In this document: positions 6,534-12,052 of the stretch, one piece after another
How positions within the stretch are numbered: position 1 is the stretch's first letter
How the letters are laid out: every line of letters begins with the position of its first letter
Assembly (NCBI GenBank): GCA_946886855.1
Contig: CAMPJJ010000138.1
Coordinates: 1 to 12,052 of the forward strand
Reading direction: 5' to 3'
DNA: 12,052 bases
Source: an uncultured Roseateles sp.
GTDB lineage: Bacteria; Pseudomonadota; Gammaproteobacteria; Burkholderiales; Burkholderiaceae
Program-made: the position numbers and the translations under genes
The notes under the pieces: model-generated
What the model saw: only the letters and a program-made list of their open reading frames with translations
What the model was told of the DNA's origin: nothing
Databases searched by the model: none

Positions 6534-7484
6534 ATGACGCTGAACCTGAGCTGGATCGATGACTTCATGGTGCTGGCCGCCAGCGGCAACTTCTCGCGCG
6601 CCGCGGAAGAGCGCCACATGACGCAGCCGGCCTTCAGCCGGCGCATCCGCGCGTTGGAGGAGTGGCTGGGCACGGACCTCTTCGACCGCAGCTCGCAGCC
6701 CGCGCGATTGACGGAGGCCGGCCTGTGGTTCCGCAAGTCGGCGCAGGAGCTGCAGGCGCACGTCGCCCGCGTGCCCGGCGAGGCGCGCGCCATCGCGGAA
6801 GCCAGCGCGCAGACGCTGCGCTTCGCGGCGACGCATGCGCTGTCGTTCTCGTTCATGCCGCGCTGGCTGCGCGCGCTGGAAGCCCGCACCAGCGTCGGTC
6901 CGGTGAACCTCGTCTCCGACACCCAGCTGAAGTGCGAGGCGCTGCTGCTGCAGCGCCAGGTGCAGTTCGTGCTCGCGCATGGGCACCGGCAGGTGCAGGG
7001 GCCGCTGGACACGGCGGCGATCGCCTCGGTCGTCGTCGGCCAGGATCATCTGCTGCCGGTCTGCGCACCCGATGCCGCCGGCGGGCCGGCGCATCCGCTG
7101 GAATCCGGCCAGGGATCGAAGGCCGCCCCGGTGCCGCTGCTCGCGTACAGCTCGGAATCGGGGTTGGGACGCATCCTGCGCGGGGTCAAGGGTGCCGCGC
7201 TGGATCGGCTCCACGTGCAGCCGGTGTTCACGGCGCACCTGGCGTCGGTGCTGCGCACGATGGCGCTGGACGGCCGCGGCGTGGCCTGGCTGCCGAAGAT
7301 CCTCATCGCCGAGGACCTCGCCGCCGGGCGCCTGGTGGTCGCCGGGGGCAAGGACTGGCACCTGGACCTCGACATCCGCCTGCACCGCGACCGCGGGACC
7401 ATGGGCGCGGCGGCGGAAACGTTCTGGACGGCGGCGGCCGCGGGCGAGGGCAGCACGGCGGCACGGCGGCCTGACGCCGATTGA
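6534..7484 (+). CDS. LysR family transcriptional regulator (probable regulator of tarD)
   Basis: This 316-residue protein is the usual LysR length. The N-terminal helix-turn-helix (about 3-63) reads LSWIDDFMVLAASGNFSRAA, then TQPAFSRRIRALEEWLGTDLF and LTEAG. The substrate-binding domain (about 92-300) follows, with the late segment VLRTMALDGRGVAWLPKIL that is common in LysR effector domains. The ATG at 6534 puts the helix-turn-helix at the normal distance from the N-terminus, but no Shine-Dalgarno is visible before it. The frame runs open leftwards only because it mirrors the dehydratase gene. The gene is divergent from tarD with a 174-bp spacer, the classical arrangement for a LysR activator and its target; D-tartrate as inducer is inference. 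Its TGA directly abuts the stop of the converging GntR gene. Confidence 0.93.
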   Translation: MTLNLSWIDDFMVLAASGNFSRAAEERHMTQPAFSRRIRALEEWLGTDLFDRSSQPARLTEAGLWFRKSAQELQAHVARVPGEARAIAEASAQTLRFAATHALSFSFMPRWLRALEARTSVGPVNLVSDTQLKCEALLLQRQVQFVLAHGHRQVQGPLDTAAIASVVVGQDHLLPVCAPDAAGGPAHPLESGQGSKAAPVPLLAYSSESGLGRILRGVKGAALDRLHVQPVFTAHLASVLRTMALDGRGVAWLPKILIAEDLAAGRLVVAGGKDWHLDLDIRLHRDRGTMGAAAETFWTAAAAGEGSTAARRPDAD

Positions 7485-8144
7485 TCAGCCCATGCTGCGG
7501 AGCACGTTCTCCGCCGCCTGCTTCACATGCTCGCCGCACAGCCGCGCGGCGAGCTCGCCATCGCGCTGCTCGATCGCGGTGACGATCGCGTCGAGCTCCC
7601 GCAGCGTCTCGGGCAGCCGTCCCGGCTGCGCCATCGAGATGCGGCGCAGCACGGTCACGCGGTTGTTCAGCTGCTTCAGCATCTGTCCGGCCACCGTGTT
7701 GCCGCAGCCCTCGACCAGGATGTCGTAGAACTGGTTCTTGATCGTGAGGATCTGGGCCCGGTCGCCGGCGGCATGCGCCTGCGCGAGCTGGCTCAGCTTG
7801 CCGCGCAACGCCGTCCGCTGAGCATCCGACGCGTTGCTCGCGAAGCCTCGCCCGGCCAGGCTCTCCAGACTGGCCCGGACCTCGTAGATCTCGCGCACCT
7901 CCTCGCGGGAGATGCTGGTCACCTCCGGACCGCGGTGCGGAATGATCGTGATCAGCCCCTCCGCCTGCAGATGCTGGAGCGATTCCCGCACGCAGGAGCG
8001 GCTGACGTCCAGGCTCTCGCAGAGTTCCCGCTCGGACAGCTTCTGGCCCGGCGCGAGCACGCCGTCCAGGATGGCGGTGCGCAGCGCCTGCGTGGCGCGC
8101 TGGCGCAAGGACGTCTCTTCCCGGGCTACTTTCACGAGGCTCAT
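7485..8144 (-). CDS. GntR family transcriptional regulator, FCD subfamily (controls the divergent catabolic operon)
   Basis: This 219-residue protein has a GntR winged helix-turn-helix (about 8-76; LRTAILDGVLAPGQKLSERE, then VSRSCVRESLQHLQAEGLI) and an FCD ligand-binding domain (about 82-215). The ATG at 8144 has AGGATC about nine bases upstream; a longer frame to 8276 has no homology and would run through the operators. In the FCD domain, three of the four usual metal-ligand positions appear changed by eye alignment (Lys136, Tyr140 in NQFYDIL, Asp185 in RELDAI), with only His206 left, so the ligand is probably bound without metal. It is divergent from the CMD/dehydrogenase operon, with palindromic sites between, so it very likely regulates that operon and itself. 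The inducer is unknown, presumably a pathway substrate or intermediate. Confidence 0.93.
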   Translation of the reverse strand: MSLVKVAREETSLRQRATQALRTAILDGVLAPGQKLSERELCESLDVSRSCVRESLQHLQAEGLITIIPHRGPEVTSISREEVREIYEVRASLESLAGRGFASNASDAQRTALRGKLSQLAQAHAAGDRAQILTIKNQFYDILVEGCGNTVAGQMLKQLNNRVTVLRRISMAQPGRLPETLRELDAIVTAIEQRDGELAARLCGEHVKQAAENVLRSMG

Positions 8145-8212
8145 CGGCCGGATCCTACCTGTGGGCGGGCGATGGCCGGACGGCCGGATCCCCCGATATT
8201 CATACAGACAGA

Positions 8213-8223
8213 TTGTCCTACAA
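8213..8223. promoter_or_regulatory. Second candidate GntR operator
   Basis: TTGTCCTACAA has the same outer TTGT/ACAA half-sites as the core TTGTCAGACAA of the strong palindrome to its right. Its centre (8218) lies 53 bp from the other centre (8271), about five helical turns, so both would face the same side of the DNA. An overlapping GACA-N3-TGTC inverted repeat covers 8207-8217. It lies nearer the GntR start and may serve autoregulation. Confidence 0.5.
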
Positions 8224-8259
8224 CACGTCGGCGTGGATGGCCATCCATATTTTCCCAAT

Positions 8260-8282
8260 GTCGGATTGTCAGACAATCCGAC
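8260..8282. promoter_or_regulatory. 23-bp perfect palindrome, probable primary GntR operator
   Basis: Arms GTCGGATTGTC (8260-8270) and GACAATCCGAC (8272-8282) are perfect inverted repeats around one central A. The core TTGTCAGACAA is of the size and style bound by FCD-type GntR dimers. It sits between the divergent GntR gene and the catabolic operon, 88 bases before the first operon ATG and next to a weak -10-like TACATT (8283-8288), so repressor bound here would block the operon promoter. Confidence 0.8.
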
Positions 8283-8315
8283 TACATTGCATCCATCGAC
8301 GGACCGCAGGCGGCT

Positions 8316-8359
8316 CGTCCCTTCTCCACCCGCTCTCCACCCCTCACCACCCCCTGACC
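8316..8359 (+). promoter_or_regulatory. C-rich, G-poor leader before the catabolic operon
   Basis: These 44 bases contain 28 C and only 3 G, in degenerate CTCCACCC-like repeats, just before the AGGAG ribosome-binding site at 8360-8364. Unstructured C-rich, G-poor RNA is the general character of Rho-loading (rut) sites; this is a composition-based suggestion only. Confidence 0.3.
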
Positions 8360-8370
8360 AGGAGTTTCCG

Positions 8371-8769
8371 ATGACCCGTGCGTACGCCCCGAAGAACCAG
8401 GCCCTGTTCGATCAAGGTCTCTCGACCCGGCGCGAGGTGCTCGGCGCCGAGTACGTCGACAACTCGATCAAGAACGCCACGGACTTCAACATCGACATGC
8501 AGGAACTGGTCACGCAGTACTGCTGGGGCGACGTCTGGAACCGGCCGGGCCTGGACCGCCGCACGCGTTCCTTCCTGAACCTGGCCATGATCACCGCGCT
8601 GAACCGCCCGCACGAGCTGAAGCTGCACGTGCGCGGCGCCATCAACAACGGCCTGACGCGCGACGAGATCAAGGAAGTCTTCCTGCAGACGGCGATCTAT
8701 TGCGGCGTGCCGGCGGCGATCGACTCGTTCCGGGTCGCCGCCGAGGTGTTCAAAGAGATGGACGCCTGA
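8371..8769 (+). CDS. Carboxymuconolactone decarboxylase (CMD) family protein
   Basis: This 132-residue protein matches the PcaC/CMD fold size (about 125-135). The conserved stretch includes RTRSFLNLAMITALNRPHEL (65-84), HVRGAINNGLTRDEIKEVFL (86-105) and YCGVPAAIDSFR (110-121), which is the CMD domain signature. True PcaC decarboxylates 4-carboxymuconolactone in protocatechuate breakdown, but none of the other pca genes is here, and many CMD-family proteins beside dehydrogenases have unproven roles. A PcaC assignment is therefore not justified. AGGAG lies six bases before the ATG, the best ribosome-binding site in the operon. It is the first gene downstream of the GntR operators and is followed after 12 bases by the beta-hydroxyacid dehydrogenase gene. 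Confidence 0.92.
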   Translation: MTRAYAPKNQALFDQGLSTRREVLGAEYVDNSIKNATDFNIDMQELVTQYCWGDVWNRPGLDRRTRSFLNLAMITALNRPHELKLHVRGAINNGLTRDEIKEVFLQTAIYCGVPAAIDSFRVAAEVFKEMDA

Positions 8770-8781
8770 GGAGCCGCCGCC

Positions 8782-9645
8782 ATGACCCGCATCGGATTCA
8801 TCGGCCTGGGCATGATGGGCACGCCCATGGCCCACCTGCTGCATGCCGCCGGCCATGAACTGGTCGTGCAGGATGCCCGGCCGGAGGCCGCCCGGGCCTT
8901 CGCGGATGCCCACGCCGGCGCGCGCATCGCCGGCGGCGCGTCGGACTTCGCAGGCTGCGAGGTCCTCATCACCATGCTGCCGAACTCGGACATCGTCGAC
9001 GCCGTCCTGGCGCCGCTGGCCGCGCAGCTTCCGCGCGGCGCGGTCGTGGTCGAGATGAGCTCCGCCGACCCCAACCGCACCCGCGCGCTCGCCGAGCGTC
9101 TGGCCGAGGCCGGCATCACACTGATCGACGCGCCGGTCTCTGGCGGCGTGAAGAAGGCGGTCGCCGGCACGCTGGCGATCATGGTGGGCGGCGACGTCCC
9201 GGCCTTCGACCGCGTCCGCCCGGTGCTGGAGACGTTGGGCAAGGCCATCACGCATGTCGGGCCGGTCGGCGCCGGGCATGCGCTGAAGGCGCTGAACAAC
9301 TACGTGTCCGCCGCGGCGCTGATCGCCACCGCGGAAGCGATCCACGTGGGCGAGGCCTTCGGGATCGATCCGGCCACCATCGTCGACGTGATCCAGGCCT
9401 CGACCGGACGCAACAACACGACCGAGAACAAGGCCCACCAGTTCATGCTGAACGGCGCGTTCAACTCGGGCTTCTCGCTCGCGCTGCAGGCGAAGGACGT
9501 CGGCATCGCCGCGTCGCTGGGGCGCGCGATGGGTCTGCCGATGTCGCTCGCGCAGGACGTGTACGCGATGACCGCCGAGGCCTCCGAATCGCTCGGCGCC
9601 GGTGCGGACCACACCGAGCTCTACCGTTTCGTGGGCAGGACCTGA
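8782..9645 (+). CDS. Beta-hydroxyacid dehydrogenase (3-hydroxyisobutyrate dehydrogenase family), NAD(P)-dependent
   Basis: This 287-residue enzyme oxidises a hydroxyacid to a semialdehyde or runs in reverse. The Rossmann motif IGFIGLGMMG is at 4-13. Asp31 ends the second strand (VVQDARP), where an acidic residue usually means NAD rather than NADP. The substrate-binding signature DAPVSGG (116-122) and catalytic Lys169 in GAGHALKALNN are intact. Family members include 3-hydroxyisobutyrate dehydrogenase, tartronate semialdehyde reductase, 4-hydroxybutyrate dehydrogenases and 2-(hydroxymethyl)glutarate dehydrogenase; sequence alone does not choose among them. It sits 12 bases after the CMD gene and 4 bases before the aldehyde dehydrogenase, which suggests it makes the aldehyde that enzyme consumes. 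Ribosome-binding site GGAG lies at 8770-8773. Confidence 0.93.
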   Translation: MTRIGFIGLGMMGTPMAHLLHAAGHELVVQDARPEAARAFADAHAGARIAGGASDFAGCEVLITMLPNSDIVDAVLAPLAAQLPRGAVVVEMSSADPNRTRALAERLAEAGITLIDAPVSGGVKKAVAGTLAIMVGGDVPAFDRVRPVLETLGKAITHVGPVGAGHALKALNNYVSAAALIATAEAIHVGEAFGIDPATIVDVIQASTGRNNTTENKAHQFMLNGAFNSGFSLALQAKDVGIAASLGRAMGLPMSLAQDVYAMTAEASESLGAGADHTELYRFVGRT

Positions 9646-9649
9646 CGCG

Positions 9650-11041
9650 ATGAGCGCCGCCTTCGACGTCGTCAATCCAGCGACCGGCGAACGCGTCGCG
9701 CAGGTCCGCAAGGACTCGGCGCAGGACGCGCAGGCGGCCATCGAGGTGGCGCGCATCGCGCAGGTCGAGTGGCGTCGACGCGGCGGTCATGCGCGTGCCG
9801 ACACGCTGCAGCGCTGGTTCGAGCTCGTCGTCGCCCACACCGACGAACTGGCGCGCCTCATGGTCTCGGAGCAGGGCAAGCCGCTGGCCGAAGCGCGCGC
9901 CGAGATCGTCTACGCCGCGAGCTACATCCGCTTCTACGCCGAAGAGGCGCGGCGGCTGCACGGCGAGACGATCCCCGCCGCGTCGCCGGATCGGCGGCAG
10001 CTGGTGGTGCGCGAGCCCGTGGGCGTCTGCGCCGCGATCACGCCGTGGAACTTCCCCGCGGCGATGGTCACGCGCAAGGTCGCGCCGGCGTTGGCGGCCG
10101 GCTGCACGATCGTGCTCAAGCCGTCGGAGCTGACGCCGTTGACCGCGCTTCGACTGGCGGCGCTCGCGCTGGAGGCGGGCCTGCCGGTCGGCGTGTTGAA
10201 CGTGGTCGTCGGCGACGCGGCCGAGATCGGCGCGGTCCTCACGTCCTCACCGACGGTGCGGATGCTCAGCTTCACCGGCTCCACGCCGGTGGGTCGTCTG
10301 TTGATGGCGCAATGCGCACCCACGGTGAAGAAGCTTGGCCTGGAGCTGGGCGGCAACGCGCCGTTCATCGTCTTCGACGATGCGGACCTCGACGCGGCCG
10401 TGGAGGGGGCGATCGCCTCCAAGTTCCGCAATGCGGGCCAGACCTGCGTCTGCGCCAACCGGCTCTTCGTGCAACGCGGCGTGTATGACGACTTCGCGGC
10501 GCGGCTGATCGCGCGCGTCCGCGCGCTGCGGACCGGCAACGGCCTGGACGAGGGCGTGACGCAAGGCCCGTTGATCAATGCGGCGGCGCGGCGCAAGGCG
10601 CTGTCGCACGTGCGCGATGCGCTGGATCGCGGCGCCCGTCTGGGCATCGGCGGCGAGGCGGTCGACGGTCCGGGGTGGTTCATGCAGCCGACCGTGCTGC
10701 TGGACGTGAAGGCCGGCATGCGCTGCCTGGACGAGGAGACCTTCGGCCCCGTCGCGCCGCTGGTGGCCTTCGACACCGAAGCCGAGGCGATCGCCTGGGC
10801 CAACGCGAGCGAGTTCGGCCTGGCGAGCTACTTCTACTCGCGCGACGTGGCGCGCTGCTTCCGCGTGGCGGAGGCGATCGAGTCGGGGATGGTCGGCATC
10901 AACACCGGCGCGATCTCGAGCGAGACCGTGCCCTTCGGCGGCATCAAGCAATCCGGGCTGGGGCGCGAAGGCGCCCGCCACGGCCTGGACGAATACACCG
11001 AACTGAAGCTGATGAGCTTCGGCGGCATCGGCGCGGCCTGA
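9650..11041 (+). CDS. NAD(P)-dependent aldehyde dehydrogenase, succinate-semialdehyde dehydrogenase-like
   Basis: This 463-residue enzyme oxidises an aldehyde, probably a semialdehyde acid, to the carboxylate. Catalytic parts are complete: TPWNFP with Asn134, cofactor-binding KPSE (157-160), FTGS (208-211), general base Glu232 in LELGGNAP, and nucleophile Cys266 in GQTCVCAN. Cys268 two residues on forms the CxC that serves as a redox switch in human SSADH. The C-terminal PFGGIKQSGLGREG and GLDEYTELK segments are typical of the GabD group. It is slightly shorter than E. coli GabD (482). AGGA lies nine bases before the ATG, inside the end of the preceding gene. The physiological substrate is unknown: the beta-HAD partner suggests a hydroxyacid-derived semialdehyde rather than a GABA pathway, since no transaminase is present. 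Confidence 0.93.
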   Translation: MSAAFDVVNPATGERVAQVRKDSAQDAQAAIEVARIAQVEWRRRGGHARADTLQRWFELVVAHTDELARLMVSEQGKPLAEARAEIVYAASYIRFYAEEARRLHGETIPAASPDRRQLVVREPVGVCAAITPWNFPAAMVTRKVAPALAAGCTIVLKPSELTPLTALRLAALALEAGLPVGVLNVVVGDAAEIGAVLTSSPTVRMLSFTGSTPVGRLLMAQCAPTVKKLGLELGGNAPFIVFDDADLDAAVEGAIASKFRNAGQTCVCANRLFVQRGVYDDFAARLIARVRALRTGNGLDEGVTQGPLINAAARRKALSHVRDALDRGARLGIGGEAVDGPGWFMQPTVLLDVKAGMRCLDEETFGPVAPLVAFDTEAEAIAWANASEFGLASYFYSRDVARCFRVAEAIESGMVGINTGAISSETVPFGGIKQSGLGREGARHGLDEYTELKLMSFGGIGAA

Positions 11042-11136
11042 CGGGGCGCGGCGGACGCACCTACTTCCTGCATCGACAGACACGCAGCGGCCGGCGATGG
11101 ACCGGTGGCGCACTTCCTTACCCCTTGGAGCGAGAC

Positions 11137-12052
11137 ATGCGAAAGATTGCGAAGAAGGTCCTGGCCGTCACGGTGACGGCGGCATCGATGGCGGTGGCGA
11201 CGGCGGCCTCCGCCGCCTATCCGGACAAGCCGGTCACGATGGTGATCCCGTACGCGACGGGCGGCTCGACCGACGTGATCGGCCGGCTGATCGCGGAAGC
11301 GATGACGCGCGACCTGGGCCAGCAGGTGATCGTGGAGAACGCGGGCGGCGCCGGCGGCACGATCGGCACGGCCAAGGTGGTGCGCGCGCCGGCTGACGGC
11401 TACACGGTGCTGCTGCACAACATGGGCATCGCGACGGCGCCGGCGCTGTATCCGAAGCTGAGCTTCGACGCGACGAAAGACCTGACCCCGATCAGCCTGG
11501 CCGGCGACGTGCCGATGATCCTGGTGGGCAACAAGGACTTCGCGCCGGCGACGGTCGCCGAGGTCATCAAGCAGATGAAGGCCAAGCCGGGCGAAGTGCG
11601 CTTCGCGCATGCGGGCGTCGGCGCGACCTCTCACCTCTGCGCGATGCTGTTCAGCCAGACCACGAACACGACCGTGACGATGGTGCCGTACCGCGGCACC
11701 GGCCCGGCGCTGCAGGACGTGATCGCCGGCAACGTCGACCTGATCTGCGACCAGCCGGTGGCGACGGGGCCGCACGTGGCGTCGGGGGCGCTCAAGGCGT
11801 ACGCGATGGCGACCAAGGCCCGCGTTTCGCAGCTGCCCAACGTCCCCACCTTCGCCGAAGGCGGCCTGCCGGGCTTCGAGCTCGCCGTGTGGCATGGCGT
11901 GTACGCGCCGAAGGGCACGCCCGCCGCGGTGGTGACGCGCCTGAACACGGCACTGCGCCATGCGCTGGCGGATCCGAACGTCGTGAAGCGCTTCCAGGAG
12001 ATGGGCGTGGTCGTGCCGCAGGGTGACCGGCTCAAGCCGCAGGCGCTCGGCG
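11137..12052 (+). CDS. Bug/TctC-family periplasmic carboxylate-binding protein (3' end beyond the window)
   Basis: 305 codons are visible without a stop; the family is usually 320-330 residues, so about 20 are missing. A Sec signal peptide is clear: MRKIAKK, a hydrophobic Ala/Val stretch, and a likely cut after ASA at residue 26. The mature start YPDKPVTMVIPYATGGSTD and the NAGGAGGTIGTA motif define the Bug family of tripartite tricarboxylate transporter receptors, which is greatly expanded in Burkholderiales. These proteins bind carboxylates through main-chain contacts, and the ligand cannot be read from sequence. GGAG lies six bases before the ATG. A 95-bp gap without a visible terminator separates it from the aldehyde dehydrogenase, so it is probably cotranscribed and captures the substrate. 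No tctA/tctB membrane genes are in view; many Bug genes are orphans. Confidence 0.93.
   Translation, partial: MRKIAKKVLAVTVTAASMAVATAASAAYPDKPVTMVIPYATGGSTDVIGRLIAEAMTRDLGQQVIVENAGGAGGTIGTAKVVRAPADGYTVLLHNMGIATAPALYPKLSFDATKDLTPISLAGDVPMILVGNKDFAPATVAEVIKQMKAKPGEVRFAHAGVGATSHLCAMLFSQTTNTTVTMVPYRGTGPALQDVIAGNVDLICDQPVATGPHVASGALKAYAMATKARVSQLPNVPTFAEGGLPGFELAVWHGVYAPKGTPAAVVTRLNTALRHALADPNVVKRFQEMGVVVPQGDRLKPQALG

Noticed and set aside
8145..8276. N-terminal extension of the second GntR gene by 44 residues
   Set aside because: It would place coding sequence across the palindromic operators and adds no recognisable residues. The ATG at 8144 gives a standard GntR N-terminus.
8371..8769. Assignment of the CMD gene as pcaC of the protocatechuate pathway
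   Set aside because: None of the other pca genes is present, and CMD-family members next to dehydrogenases often have other roles.
8344..9756. Long minus-strand open frame opposite the CMD and beta-hydroxyacid dehydrogenase genes
   Set aside because: Its product is His/Arg/Gly-rich with no family resemblance, and the plus strand holds two intact, motif-complete enzymes. It is a mirror frame of GC-rich codons.

Overview
The window is gene-dense, high-GC DNA with strong G/C preference at third codon positions. The gene content points to a betaproteobacterium of the order Burkholderiales: a Bug/TctC-type periplasmic binding protein, an H-NS-like protein with a lysine/alanine-rich linker, FCD-type GntR regulators, and a D(-)-tartrate dehydratase of the Bradyrhizobium TarD type. 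Genus cannot be fixed from this sequence alone; a soil- or plant-associated Roseateles/Mitsuaria-like or Variovorax-like organism is a guess. No tRNA, rRNA, IS element, CRISPR array or replication origin was seen.

Layout. (1) 1-738 (+): the C-terminal 245 codons of an unrecognised protein. Its first 74 visible residues carry three tyrosine motifs at near-regular spacing (VYANL, LNYSQI, TIYATV) that resemble EPIYA-type or ITIM/ITSM phosphotyrosine sites. (2) 739-1110 (-): H-NS-family nucleoid protein. (3) 1430-2122 (+): orphan GntR/FCD regulator. (4) 2157-2624 (-) and 2715-4451 (+): a divergent pair of Lrp/AsnC regulator and FAD-type acetolactate synthase catalytic subunit, with no small subunit beside it. 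(5) 4448-5065 (-): a regulator joining an XRE helix-turn-helix to a HigA-like helix-turn-helix, with codon use unlike its neighbours. (6) 5196-6359 (-) and 6534-7484 (+): a divergent pair of D(-)-tartrate dehydratase and LysR regulator. (7) 7485-8144 (-): GntR/FCD repressor candidate, divergent from an operon at 8371-12052 (+) coding for a carboxymuconolactone-decarboxylase-family protein, a beta-hydroxyacid dehydrogenase, a succinate-semialdehyde-dehydrogenase-like enzyme and a TctC-type binding protein cut by the window edge.

How it works together. The right half reads as carboxylate acquisition and catabolism. TarD would turn D-tartrate into oxaloacetate under LysR control. The GntR-controlled operon would bind a carboxylate in the periplasm, oxidise a hydroxyacid to a semialdehyde (beta-HAD) and then to an acid (ALDH), with the CMD-like protein in an undefined step. 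A perfect 23-bp palindrome and a second, weaker half-matching site 53 bp away lie between the GntR gene and this operon and are likely its operators. The left half pairs branched-chain amino acid synthesis with an Lrp regulator, and places a silencer-type protein beside a candidate effector.

The most unusual observations are the tyrosine-motif array at the left edge, the repeated tail-to-tail gene ends in which stop codons abut as TGATCA (twice) or overlap as CTAG (once), the foreign-looking double-HTH regulator, and the two-site operator arrangement.
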